A stretch of DNA of 64,000 nt from Terriglobus albidus (GTDB lineage: Bacteria; Acidobacteriota; Terriglobia; Terriglobales; Acidobacteriaceae), in NCBI RefSeq assembly GCF_025685425.1, contig NZ_JAGTAS010000026.1:62001-126000 (forward strand). The letters run 5' to 3'. Below the pieces are notes generated by a model. It saw only the letters and a list, made by a program, of their open reading frames with translations, was not told where the DNA came from and did no database searches. The first letter of the stretch is position 1. Each line of letters starts with the position of its first letter. Positions 43,233-51,983 of the stretch are shown here, one piece after another. The translations under genes were made by a program, and so were the position numbers.

Positions 43233-44987
43233 ATGCGTCTTCTCCATGCGGTAGTTCTCTCCAGCGGCATTGCTGTGTCTGCGGCCGCCCTCGCCCAGGT
43301 TGCGCCGGTCTCGGAGCGGATCGCCGCTCAGAACAAGCTCTTTGAAGAAGAGTTCCAGGAGAGCCTGCGACAGTCGCCACAGCGTGCGACGGCTTATGGC
43401 GACTATCGCTATAACGACCAGCTCGACGATGTCTCGCTGGCAACGATCGCCCGTCAGAACGAGCACCGCAAGGCGTATCTGGCGAAGCTGGATGCAATTT
43501 CGACCGCGGGATTTCCGGAGCAGGATCTGCTTTCACATCAACTCGCAGTCCGCAGTCTGAAACAGGCACTCGATAACTACGAGCTGAAGGACTATGAGAT
43601 GCCTGTCGACCAGATGGGTGGGCCGCACACCAGCCTGGCAGATCTTCCGAACGCTGTTCCTCTGGATTCGGTGAAGCATTATGAGGACTACATCGCGCGG
43701 CTGCACCAGATTCCGCGCGTCTTCCAGCAGACGATGGAAGCGATGAAGGCCGGCGAGAATGATCACCTGATGCCGGTGCGGTTTCTTCTGGAGAAGGTTC
43801 CAGGTCAGTGCGAGGGTGTGATCCGCGCCAATCCATTTCTGCGGCCAACCCAGAAGTTCCCTGCGAGCTTCTCTGAGGCGGACAAAAAACGGCTGACCGA
43901 TCAGATCACCGAGACAGTGGAAAAAGAAGTATTCCCGGCCTATCGGCAGTTTGCGGCGTATGTCCGGGACGAGTATGCTCCGCACGGCCGGACGCAGCTT
44001 TCGATTACCTCGTTGCCCAATGGCAAGCGCCGTTACCAGGCAGCGATCTACAGCCGCACCACTACGAATCTGCCTCCGGCAAAGATCCACCAGATTGGTC
44101 TGGATGAGATTAAGCGGATCGAGGCTGAGATGACTGCGGTGGCCAAACGCGCCGGGTATCCGGATCTGGCCAGCTTCCGGGCATCCATTGTGGGGAATCC
44201 GAAATACATTCCTACTTCGGAAGAGCAGATCCTCGACAACTTCCGCAAGGCGATTGCGCAGATGGAGCCCAAGCTGCCGCAGCTCTTCACCCTGTTGCCT
44301 AAGTCGCCGGTCACCGTCGAGGCGATCCCTGCCTTCCAGGCGGCCATGGCGACCCATTACCAGACTGGAACCCCCGACGGAAAGCGGCCGGGCCGCGTAT
44401 CGGTTGCGGTTTCGGACTTCCAGCACCGGGACACGATCAAGGATGAGGCAGTTGCGTACCACGAGGGGATTCCCGGGCATCACATGCAGCTTTCGATCCA
44501 GCAGCAACTCACCGGCCTGCCCAGCTTCCGGCTGCATGGGGGGAACTCTGCTTATGTTGAGGGATGGGCGCTTTACGCCGAGCAACTGGGTAAAGAGGTC
44601 GGTTTCTACCAGGATCCGGTCTCCGATTATGGGCGGCTCTCCTCAGAACTCTTCCGGGCGGTTCGCCTGGTGGTCGATACGGGAATTCATGATCTTGGCT
44701 GGTCACGCGATCAGGTCGTCGAGTTTATGAGAAATTCACATGCCGTCGACGAGCCTACCATTCAGTCGGAGACGGACCGCTATATCGCATGGCCGGCGCA
44801 GGCGCTCTCCTACAAGCTGGGCCAGTTGAAGTTTGTGGAACTGCGGGAGCGGGCAAAGAAGGAACTGGGGCCGAAGTTCGACATCCGGACTTTCCATGAC
44901 GAGATGCTGGACGGAGGGGCGCTCCCGCTGGATGTGCTGGATGCCCGTACTGATCGCTGGATCGCCGCGCAGAAGATGGCGCATTAA
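43233..44987 (+). CDS. DUF885 family metallopeptidase-like protein, secreted
   Basis: 584 residues. Signal peptide MRLLHAVVLSSGIAVSAAAL, cleavage near ALAQV. The DUF885 core has the zinc motif HEGIPGHHMQLSIQ followed 30 residues later by the likely third ligand in NSAYVEGWALYAEQLGKEVG. The family is a group of gluzincin-like carboxypeptidase homologues abundant in acidobacteria; substrates are mostly untested. The C-terminus (YKLGQLKFVELRERA) is typical. Intact; probably periplasmic. Confidence 0.9.
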   Translation: MRLLHAVVLSSGIAVSAAALAQVAPVSERIAAQNKLFEEEFQESLRQSPQRATAYGDYRYNDQLDDVSLATIARQNEHRKAYLAKLDAISTAGFPEQDLLSHQLAVRSLKQALDNYELKDYEMPVDQMGGPHTSLADLPNAVPLDSVKHYEDYIARLHQIPRVFQQTMEAMKAGENDHLMPVRFLLEKVPGQCEGVIRANPFLRPTQKFPASFSEADKKRLTDQITETVEKEVFPAYRQFAAYVRDEYAPHGRTQLSITSLPNGKRRYQAAIYSRTTTNLPPAKIHQIGLDEIKRIEAEMTAVAKRAGYPDLASFRASIVGNPKYIPTSEEQILDNFRKAIAQMEPKLPQLFTLLPKSPVTVEAIPAFQAAMATHYQTGTPDGKRPGRVSVAVSDFQHRDTIKDEAVAYHEGIPGHHMQLSIQQQLTGLPSFRLHGGNSAYVEGWALYAEQLGKEVGFYQDPVSDYGRLSSELFRAVRLVVDTGIHDLGWSRDQVVEFMRNSHAVDEPTIQSETDRYIAWPAQALSYKLGQLKFVELRERAKKELGPKFDIRTFHDEMLDGGALPLDVLDARTDRWIAAQKMAH

Positions 44988-45137
44988 GGCGTGTCATCCG
45001 TTTGTGAGGAAATCTGGTACGATAAATCAACATCGTAGAATCCGATCTTGTAATCCCTGCATGTTCCCCCAAAGATGAACACGCAGAATTCCAAACATCA
45101 GAATTCAGCGGTACATCACAGGTAAAGAGGAACAACA

Positions 45138-45338
45138 ATGGAACAGGGAACAGTGAAGTGGTTTAACGACGCTAAGGGATTCGGCTTTCTGAGCCGCGAT
45201 AACGGTGAGGATGTTTTCGTGCACCACACCGCCATCAATGCCAACGGCTTCCGCTCGCTCGCCGAGGGACAGCGCGTTCAGTTCAACGTCGTGAAGGGCC
45301 CGAAGGGCTTCCAGGCTGAGAACGTTACGGCCGTCTAA
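45138..45338 (+). CDS. Cold-shock domain protein (Csp family)
   Basis: 66 residues, one OB fold. RNP1 in [11 protein letters not shown] and RNP2 in [10 protein letters not shown] are intact. It binds single-stranded RNA and DNA and melts mRNA structure. GAGGAAC is the ribosome site. The 150 bases upstream to the peptidase gene are AT-rich and could hold a long leader as in other csp genes. A strong terminator follows directly. Confidence 0.95.
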   Translation: MEQGTVKWFNDAKGFGFLSRDNGEDVFVHHTAINANGFRSLAEGQRVQFNVVKGPKGFQAENVTAV

Positions 45339-45359
45339 GTTCACTCACGGATAGAGTGC

Positions 45360-45397
45360 CGAAGGGGACAGCGTTCGCGCTGTCCCCTTCGTGTTTT
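45360..45397 (+). terminator. Terminator of the cold-shock gene
   Basis: CGAAGGGGACAGCG and CGCTGTCCCCTTCG form a perfect 14-bp stem with loop TTCG, followed by TGTTTT. Confidence 0.93.
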
Positions 45398-45588
45398 GGC
45401 GGGACGCAACTGCCGGGCGGGCATTCTGCATCTATCTTTCCATCCGGTTTATGGGCGGTCGAGAGCCGATAGCCCCTCCTTCCGGAAGGGTCTCTTATCC
45501 TTCCAGGGCATTGCGCTCCGCACGTCTTTCGCCCCAACCAAAGCACGACAACGTCTGTAGCCACATCGGCTTTGGAGAGATGACATCC

Positions 45589-46080
45589 ATGCGTCATGTT
45601 GTTCATGACAAGTATTTTCTGAAGGATCTGCTCCGTGAGATTGACTTGTATGACCGCAAAATCGAGCATCTTCGGCATCACGCGCAGTTCGAGTCTGAAC
45701 CCGAGCGCGAACGCGCTCTTCGTACCGCTACAACCCGTCGCGACAATCTGACGGTGACCGCTCGTAAGCTTATGGCTGAGGGAATTGCACACGATCCCAT
45801 GGGGTTACCTGCTTCCATGATGACCCCGGAACAGTTTGCTGAGCGCCGCCAACATATCCAGCAGGAGCACGACCCGGCAGCGGCGATTCCGCATGAGGTT
45901 CACGTGATGGCGGCGCCGTCGTCAGAGCCCTCAAATGAGGACAGCACAGAACCGCAGACACCATTTGGAGAGGCGATCGAACGCCTGCAGCAACAGGCGA
46001 AACATGCAGGCATGCCTCAGGTGAACTGGAAAGAGGAACTATTGGACTATAAGCGTAAACGGAACAAGATTCCGGCTTAG
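45589..46080 (+). CDS. Hypothetical coiled-coil protein
   Basis: 163 residues from ATG 45589 (GGAGA ten bases upstream); the frame is open back to 45391, but the earlier part has no ribosome site. Residues 8-60 are charged and helical (FLKDLLREIDLYDRKIEHLR, then RERALRTATTRRDNLTVTA), probably a coiled coil. The C-terminal half is Pro/Glu-rich with a basic end (LLDYKRKRNKIPA). No family is recognised and no neighbour explains it. Confidence 0.55.
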   Translation: MRHVVHDKYFLKDLLREIDLYDRKIEHLRHHAQFESEPERERALRTATTRRDNLTVTARKLMAEGIAHDPMGLPASMMTPEQFAERRQHIQQEHDPAAAIPHEVHVMAAPSSEPSNEDSTEPQTPFGEAIERLQQQAKHAGMPQVNWKEELLDYKRKRNKIPA

Positions 46081-46140
46081 GGCATTGCGAGCGCAAATTC
46101 GTGAACCCGTACTCTGGATGCCCCATCGATTGCAAATTCG

Positions 46141-46420
46141 GCGAGCCCCAGCGAACTTGTTCGTTGGTTCCGGGAACTAGGTTCGCTGGATGAACTATTC
46201 GAGCGGAGCTCGAGTAGGCGGGAGCCGTGGGCTTTTAGCCCATGGTTTACCAGGTTCTATAAAAAATGGGCTTTAAGCCGTGGGCCTTCTTTATCTGCTA
46301 GGAAAAGGCCCGAGGCTTAAAGCCCATTTACTTTTACACTTTTAGCAGCGGGCTGAAGCCCGCTGAACACCCCATCCAGCAAGGCTGGATGGGGACCCCG
46401 CTGCTCCCACCTGTTCCAGC
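46141..46420. repeat. Intergenic block of dispersed repeats
   Basis: No gene seen between 46081 and 46464. It has a degenerate 24-bp palindrome (46146-46169) and GAGCGGAGCTCG near 46200. GGGCTTTTAGCCCATGG, CCGAGGCTTAAAGCCC and GCGGGCTGAAGCCCGC hairpins follow at 46225-46360, then CCCCATCCAGCAAGGCTGGATGGGG near 46370-46394 (two 10-bp arms). Confidence 0.6.
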
Positions 46421-46464
46421 CATCCTCCTGGCTATCTCAGATCAGCAGAGTTTGTCGATACACA

Positions 46465-47163
46465 CTAGTGCAGAAACGCCTGGGGATCGGGGGTCGGAGC
46501 GCCCATCTCAAGGCAGACCGCAAGCAGCCCGTTTTCCTGGCCTTCGGGACGGACGCCGCGCATCTCCACTAAGCGGGTGACGCCTTCCGGCAGGATCATG
46601 TGGAACTGCAGGTCGATCTGGCCACTGGACAGAGCCGTGTGTATGGCAGCTTCGACACGCGCGCGGTCCTGTCGCGCGATCTGTCGCAGCCAGTCGGCAT
46701 AGGTGCGCGTGATGGTTACGTGGGGAAAAGCGGGCGAACTGAGTTCTACGCTTTCGCCGCCGGTGTCATATCGCCACCAGTATCCCCCGGTGACGGCAAC
46801 AGGAGAGACCCTGCGCCAGGCACGGATAAGGTAGTGAGAGCGGAACAGGAACGAGATCAGCAGCGCATTCATGAAGAAGGCGCCCAGGCCGACCCACTCG
46901 CTTGTGCCTTCCACTCTCCAACTCCCCTGCGGATAGCGAAGCAGCATCTGCCCGGCAAAGCAGAGTGCGGTCGCCAGTAGACCGGGTCCCAGGCCGCCGA
47001 ACCAGGCGGCGAGGGTGACGGCAGCAAGCATCCATGCGGACTCCAGCCGGATATCCATCCGAAGCAGCACAGTGCTGAGAAGAATGGACAAGGTCGCAAC
47101 ACCGATGGCGGCGCCATAACGTACCGGCGAAGGGTAAGGATTGGGGAGCTGCATCTTTTGCAT
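46465..47163 (-). CDS. DUF4118-type membrane domain with PAS-like domain, no kinase
   Basis: 232 residues. Four hydrophobic segments at about 17-125 (YGAAIGVATLSILLSTVLL, WMLAAVTLAAWFGGLGPGLL, VGLGAFFMNALLISFLF) resemble the KdpD-like DUF4118 region of sensor kinases. The C-terminal 110 residues look like a PAS fold (GGYWWRYDTGGESVELSSPA, MILPEGVTRLVEMRGVRPEG). No HisKA, HATPase or GGDEF domain follows; the stop is well defined. It starts two bases after the glycosyltransferase stop, so the two are in one operon. Possibly a membrane sensor without its own output. Confidence 0.65.
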   Translation of the reverse strand: MQKMQLPNPYPSPVRYGAAIGVATLSILLSTVLLRMDIRLESAWMLAAVTLAAWFGGLGPGLLATALCFAGQMLLRYPQGSWRVEGTSEWVGLGAFFMNALLISFLFRSHYLIRAWRRVSPVAVTGGYWWRYDTGGESVELSSPAFPHVTITRTYADWLRQIARQDRARVEAAIHTALSSGQIDLQFHMILPEGVTRLVEMRGVRPEGQENGLLAVCLEMGAPTPDPQAFLH

Positions 47164-47165
47164 AC

Positions 47166-48371
47166 TTAGAGTCCGCTATGCCTCGCTGCACTTTGGGAGC
47201 CGCCGAATGGGAGATCTGGAGCCGGGCGGCATAATTTGCGCAATTCGGTCTCGATCTGATGCATGAGATTCTCAGTGGAAGCCACGGCCGTGTACCTCTG
47301 CCGATAGGTTGCCCGGGCGTTTTGGCCCATGGTTGCCCTGGCGTGATTGTCCAGCGCGTCCCAGCGCTCCAGCAGGCATACCGTCCCTTCCAGCGTGTCC
47401 GGCTCCGCCATGCCCGCGTCCTCGCGAATTACATCGCGATAGATCTGCACTTTGTCGCTCAGTAGCACCGGTGTGCCGCAGCACATGGCTTCGGCGGCAG
47501 CGATGGCGAAGTTCTCCTGGTGTGAGGGAAGAACAAAGGCATCGGCCTCCTGCAGCATGGCCCATTTCTCTTCTCCCTGCACCATACCCGTCCAGAGAAT
47601 GCGGTCCTCGATGCCCAGTTCCTTTGCCAGCTCCCGCAGATACCGTCCATACGAGCGGTCCGCGGGACCGGCGAAAACCAGTATCCGCTCGCTGTCGGCC
47701 TCGACACGGGCGAATGCCCTTAGTAGCAGATCGCAGCCCTTTTTAGGATGGAGTCTGCCAAAGAACAGGAGGTACTCTCTCTGTTCCAGTTGGGGCCATC
47801 TCTGGTACAGGCCGGACGGATCGATAGGATGTTGAGGCCCCTCAACTCCTAGAGCCGCAACCATCGCCCGCCACCTGTATGGGAAGAATGCTGATGTGGA
47901 GCGGCGAAGCTCCTCGTCTGTCGTGAAGATGACAGAAGCAGCCCCATCAAGGGCGCGACGCCCGATCGTGTGCCAGTAGAGAAGCTTCTTCACGTGCTTG
48001 AACCGAAAACTCTGGTTGAACCAGGGATCCAGCATGCCGTGGACGAAGACAAAGTAGGGAACATGACCGCGCAGCAAGGTGTAGGCGGCCTGATGCGGAT
48101 ACTGCCACAAGCCATGCACGATCACGGCATCGAATCGTGACCGGTTTTTCTTCAGCCATTCGGATAAACGCTTGGAATAGCCGTACCCGACGCCAGGACC
48201 GAGCCGATGTACGGGAAATTCAAACGCGGATACGTCCGTAGATTCGTCATCCGCACTCGCTGCCTCGACGTTATAACCCATAGCGGCTTGCGTCTTGCCC
48301 AGAAGACGAACCACCTCCGCCGGGCCTCCTCCACGGAGATCCAGGGATGTAATCAAATGAAGGATACGCAC
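47166..48371 (-). CDS. GT4 family glycosyltransferase
   Basis: 401 residues from GTG 48371 (AAGGA eight bases upstream), which begins with VRILHLITSLDLRGGGPAEV, the usual start of GT4 proteins; a 32-residue upstream reading is rejected. N-terminal Rossmann domain with VIVHGLWQYPHQAAY; C-terminal GT-B domain with EYLLFFGRLHPKKGCDLLLR and the nucleotide-sugar motif E-x7-E in SHQENFAIAAAEAM. It transfers a sugar from an NDP-sugar to a cell-surface glycan. No other polysaccharide gene is adjacent; it is coupled to a membrane PAS protein downstream. Confidence 0.88.
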   Translation of the reverse strand: MRILHLITSLDLRGGGPAEVVRLLGKTQAAMGYNVEAASADDESTDVSAFEFPVHRLGPGVGYGYSKRLSEWLKKNRSRFDAVIVHGLWQYPHQAAYTLLRGHVPYFVFVHGMLDPWFNQSFRFKHVKKLLYWHTIGRRALDGAASVIFTTDEELRRSTSAFFPYRWRAMVAALGVEGPQHPIDPSGLYQRWPQLEQREYLLFFGRLHPKKGCDLLLRAFARVEADSERILVFAGPADRSYGRYLRELAKELGIEDRILWTGMVQGEEKWAMLQEADAFVLPSHQENFAIAAAEAMCCGTPVLLSDKVQIYRDVIREDAGMAEPDTLEGTVCLLERWDALDNHARATMGQNARATYRQRYTAVASTENLMHQIETELRKLCRPAPDLPFGGSQSAARHSGL

Positions 48372-48680
48372 AGACAAAGTCCTTGGGAGCCGGGTGAAGT
48401 GCAGCTCAGCAGCCGGGCGAGAAAAATTATTACCTTCATCCTTATGATGCTTTTTATCGTGCAACATGTGGCATCGGGAGACTCGAATCGTTGAGGTCCC
48501 AGGCGCCTATCTTTTGTTTGATAGCCAATTCGGGATCGAGCTCGTGGGATATCTGCTAACAGGGTTGCACGAACCCTGCAATTTAGATAGGGAAAAGCGC
48601 AACTTTTCATGAAGAGTAATGTCTTAAGCCCGACACTCGGGCAAGGGATCGACGCTACGGTGCTGGTTTCACTTAGCCAG
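48372..48680. other. Intergenic region between dnaG and the glycosyltransferase gene
   Basis: 309 bases without a supported gene. AT-rich stretches near 48420-48450 (GAAAAATTATTACCTTCATC) are the most likely promoter area for the glycosyltransferase. No repeat of the families seen elsewhere is present. Confidence 0.5.
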
Positions 48681-50453
48681 TTATAACTCTCGTAACTGAC
48701 GTGTGATTACCATCTGCTGTTCCGTTAGCTTGCCGACCATAGCGGTGTCGCCGCGCCGATTCGCTTCTGCCATCAGAACGCGAATCTCGCGTTGCTGTCT
48801 CTCCAGGCTGCTGCGCTGGAGCGTGTGAAGAGCTCCCTGAAGATCTTTCTCCAGGCTTTCATCGGAGCTATGGATTTCAGAGAGGACTTTGGCCAGGATC
48901 TCGGCGAACTGGGGTTCGGAAGCCGCTTCGAGTGGGTTTGCCGGCACCGGGGCGTTCGCGAACTGTTCCAGCAATGGTGCGGTAGCCAGACCGGCATACC
49001 ACTGGGGGTTGAGCATCAGGTATTCACTCGCGGTACGCCGTGGAGCGGTGCCCTCAGCCTGAAGCAGGGCACGCAGCAGGATGCGTTCTGTCTCGGAGAC
49101 GGGAGTTGCGACGCTCCTGCGGACAGAGTCGAGCCGGTTGGCGGCGGCCTGTCTGATCTCCTGGCGAAGAAGAGAGCCGTCGATGCCTAGTTTCTGGGCC
49201 GCATCAGAAATGAATTCGTCGCGTCGAATCGCGGATGGCACCCGACGGATGTGCGGTAACAGATAGTTCACCGCCTTCACCTTAGCCTCGGGGGAGCGGA
49301 GAGGGAAAAGCATCTGGGCGCGCTCGATGAGGTAGTCGGAGTGTCGCTTTGCCTTTCTTAGAGCTGCTCCGTATGCCTGGATGCCCTGTTCGCGGACGAA
49401 GCGATCGGGGTCAAGACCGCCTTCAAGAGTCACGACCTTGACCTCGAAATCCTCTTCCGTAAGCAGCGCGATGGACTTCTCCGCGGCGGTGGCTCCAGCG
49501 GTATCAGGATCGAAGTTGACGACAACGCGTTTGGTGAAGCGGGAGAGCAGGCGTACCTGTGCCTCAGTGAAGGCGGTGCCGCTGGTGGCCAGGACAGGCT
49601 GAATGCCGGCCATGAAGACGGAGATACAGTCCATCTGGCCTTCCACCAGAAGGGCGTAATCCTGTGCGCGGACAGCAGCCTTCGCTTTGTCCAGATTGAA
49701 GAGGACCTGCCCTTTGGTATAGAGAGCAGTCTCCGGCGAATTGAGATATTTGGGTGTTTTTTCGTCGGGAAGCAGAGCACGTGCCGTAAACGCGATGACC
49801 TTGCCCTGCTCGTTGCAGATGGGAAACGTGACCCGGTTGCGGAAGCGGGCATAAAGATTGCCGGTTGGCAGTCCCTGCTGATCCTGCTCTTTGCTGGTGA
49901 AAAGACCGCTGGCGCGCAGCACCTCTTCGCTGAAGTGTTTTCGCAGCTCGTCCCGCATGTGATTGAAGTCATCCGGAGCAAAGCCGATGCGGAAGCGCTG
50001 CACGGTCTCGGGTGTAATGCCGCGGCCGCTCATATACTCGCGGGCACGGGCTGCCATGGGAGAGTTCAAGGCCGCCTGGAAGTACTGTGTGGCGGCCTCG
50101 TGGACATCGATAAGCTGCCGCCGCAAGCCTGCTTCGCGGGCATCTTCGGGAGACGAGAAGTCGCGCTTGGGCAGCGGGATACCGGCCTTCTGGGCGACGA
50201 TGCGCAGCGCCTCGGGGAAGCCGACATTCTCCAGCTTCATCACAAAGGTAAAGACATCGCCCTTCTCATGGCAGCCGAAGCAGTAGAAGTAGCCATGGAC
50301 GGCGTTGACCGAGAAGGAGGGAGATTTCTCTTTGTGGAAGGGGCAAAGGCCGGAGTAGTTCTGGGCCCCGCTCTTGCGGAGGCGGACATATTCCTCGACG
50401 ATCTTGACGATGTCGGCCTGCCGCTTGACGAGCTGTGCGAAGTCATCCGCCAC
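48681..50453 (-). CDS. dnaG: DNA primase DnaG
   Basis: 590 residues. The N-terminal CHC2 zinc finger has YSGLCPFHKEKSPSFSV and HGYFYCFGCHEKGD; the RNA polymerase core has FRNRVTFPI; the Toprim domain has ALLVEGQMDCISVF and VVNFDPDTAG. The C-terminal helicase-binding region is at about 440-590. It makes RNA primers at the fork with DnaB. The Toprim motif reads EGQMD, where EGYMD is common. rpoD and rpsU, the usual macromolecular-synthesis partners, are absent. The start ATG 50453 begins the conserved MADDFAQLVKRQADIVKIVE. Confidence 0.95.
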   Translation of the reverse strand: MADDFAQLVKRQADIVKIVEEYVRLRKSGAQNYSGLCPFHKEKSPSFSVNAVHGYFYCFGCHEKGDVFTFVMKLENVGFPEALRIVAQKAGIPLPKRDFSSPEDAREAGLRRQLIDVHEAATQYFQAALNSPMAARAREYMSGRGITPETVQRFRIGFAPDDFNHMRDELRKHFSEEVLRASGLFTSKEQDQQGLPTGNLYARFRNRVTFPICNEQGKVIAFTARALLPDEKTPKYLNSPETALYTKGQVLFNLDKAKAAVRAQDYALLVEGQMDCISVFMAGIQPVLATSGTAFTEAQVRLLSRFTKRVVVNFDPDTAGATAAEKSIALLTEEDFEVKVVTLEGGLDPDRFVREQGIQAYGAALRKAKRHSDYLIERAQMLFPLRSPEAKVKAVNYLLPHIRRVPSAIRRDEFISDAAQKLGIDGSLLRQEIRQAAANRLDSVRRSVATPVSETERILLRALLQAEGTAPRRTASEYLMLNPQWYAGLATAPLLEQFANAPVPANPLEAASEPQFAEILAKVLSEIHSSDESLEKDLQGALHTLQRSSLERQQREIRVLMAEANRRGDTAMVGKLTEQQMVITRQLREL

Positions 50454-50483
50454 TGCTTCTAGTGTAGGTGAGCCGATGTATGC

Positions 50484-51191
50484 CTAGAGCAGAAAGCTCG
50501 GCAGCACCTCGGTGGCGGCGCCCAGGAAGATGGTGTCGAACGCCTCTGCATTCAGCGGTTCTTCCGGGCCGACATAGATCGTTTTCAGTCCACCCTGATT
50601 GGCGATCTGGACAAAACCCGCAGCCGGATAGACCGAGCCGGAGGTTCCCACGACCAGAAGATGTGTTGATGCAGCAAGACGGCTGTAGATCTCATCCATC
50701 TTCAGCGGAATCTCGCCAAACCAGACGATATGCGGCCGCACTGCGGCACCGCAGGTAGTGCATACCGGCAACGCAGCAGCATTCTCATAGAAGGCACGGT
50801 CCGCGAAGGGTTTTTCGCAACGCACGCAGCGCGACTGGAAAAGGGAACCATGCATGTGGTGCACGCGTTGGGAGCCGCCACGCTCGTGGAGGTCATCGAC
50901 GTTCTGCGTACAGAGATACAGGCGATCGCCAAGCTTCTGTTCCAGGGTGGCCAGGGCTCGGTGAGCGAGGTTCGGTTCGGCGGCCATGGCATCGCGTCTC
51001 CGCATGGAGTAGAAGCGCCACACCAGCTCCGGATCAGTCTCCCAGGCCTCGGGGGTAGCAACCTCCTGGACGCGATAGCCGTTCCACAGACCGCCGCTTC
51101 CACGGAAGGTGGCCAGGCCACTCTCGGCGGAGATGCCGGCGCCGGTCAGGATGAAGAGACGCTCGTTCTCGCCCAACCCAAGTTCGCTCAT
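50484..51191 (-). CDS. cobB: Sir2-family NAD-dependent protein deacylase (class III type)
   Basis: 235 residues from ATG 51191. NAD site FILTGAGISAESGLATFRG and LCTQNVDDLHERGG; catalytic His in VHHMHGSLF; a four-Cys zinc site (CVRCEKPF, CTTCGAAV). WRFYSMRRRDA carries the Tyr-x-x-Arg pair of class III sirtuins (CobB, SIRT5), which lets the pocket take acidic acyl groups, so desuccinylation as well as deacetylation is expected. The start codon shares bases with that of the divergent methyltransferase gene (CATG at 51189-51192). Confidence 0.9.
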   Translation of the reverse strand: MSELGLGENERLFILTGAGISAESGLATFRGSGGLWNGYRVQEVATPEAWETDPELVWRFYSMRRRDAMAAEPNLAHRALATLEQKLGDRLYLCTQNVDDLHERGGSQRVHHMHGSLFQSRCVRCEKPFADRAFYENAAALPVCTTCGAAVRPHIVWFGEIPLKMDEIYSRLAASTHLLVVGTSGSVYPAAGFVQIANQGGLKTIYVGPEEPLNAEAFDTIFLGAATEVLPSFLL

Positions 51192-51942
51192 GCTGCCTAG
51201 AATAGTCCCTGTGCTGACACCTGAGCAGAAAGAGAATCTGGTGGTTGTGCTGACCGGCGCGCGCAACCCGTTGAACATCGGCGCGGCGGCTCGTGCAATG
51301 AGTAATTTCGGCTTTCGCACTCTCCGGATCGTGACCGAGTTCCCGCTGCCGGTGACAGAGGCGAAGAGTGCCGTGGATGCCGCCGAGGTGATGCAACAGG
51401 CGGCGGTTCATACCAGCTTCGCCGAGGCTGTCGCTGACTGCAGCCTGATCTATGGCACGACGGCGGTCGGGAACCGGAGACTGGAGCATCCGGTTGAGCC
51501 ATTACCGCAGGCGGCCGCGCATGTGAGAAATGCGCTGGCAGGGCAGCAGCGCGTGGCGATCGTCTTCGGCAGTGAAAAAACGGGTATGACTAACGAGCAG
51601 ATGAGTTACTGTTCCGGCCTGCTGACCATTCCGATGGAGGTGCATGGGACCTCCATGAACCTGGGACAGTCAGTCGCGGTTTGTTTGTGGGAGCTCGCAC
51701 GCGACGGAGCAAGTCCCTGTGAGGTGGCCGGGGATCAGGGCCTTGCCGACAGCGCGGCGGTAGACCGTTTTGAAGCGGTGCTTCGTGAAGGCCTGACAGC
51801 GACCGGCTATGAGGCGAAGTTTCCGGCTAACTGCGGTGAAGAGATGACACGCCGCCTGGTGCGACGGCTCCGGTTGAACCGGAAGGACGCTGAGATCTGG
51901 ACAGGCATCTGGCGGCAGGTGCTTTGGAAGCTGCGGCAGTAG
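51190..51942 (+). CDS. TrmH/SpoU-family RNA 2'-O-methyltransferase (TrmJ-like)
   Basis: 250 residues from ATG 51190; GTG 51211 is an alternative that would free the start from the sirtuin start. SPOUT motifs: LTGARNPLNIGAAARAMSNF, VAIVFGSEKTGMTNEQMSYC and IPMEVHGTSMNLGQSVAVCL. This order and length (about 250) match TrmJ, which methylates the ribose of residue 32 in tRNA anticodon loops. Other SpoU enzymes of unknown target are possible. The C-terminal helical extension (EEMTRRLVRRLRLNRKDAEI) is typical of TrmJ. Confidence 0.85.
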   Translation: MLPRIVPVLTPEQKENLVVVLTGARNPLNIGAAARAMSNFGFRTLRIVTEFPLPVTEAKSAVDAAEVMQQAAVHTSFAEAVADCSLIYGTTAVGNRRLEHPVEPLPQAAAHVRNALAGQQRVAIVFGSEKTGMTNEQMSYCSGLLTIPMEVHGTSMNLGQSVAVCLWELARDGASPCEVAGDQGLADSAAVDRFEAVLREGLTATGYEAKFPANCGEEMTRRLVRRLRLNRKDAEIWTGIWRQVLWKLRQ

Positions 51943-51983
51943 CACGATGTATGCTCAATGCATCCATTTGGAGGCAGTCTCTG

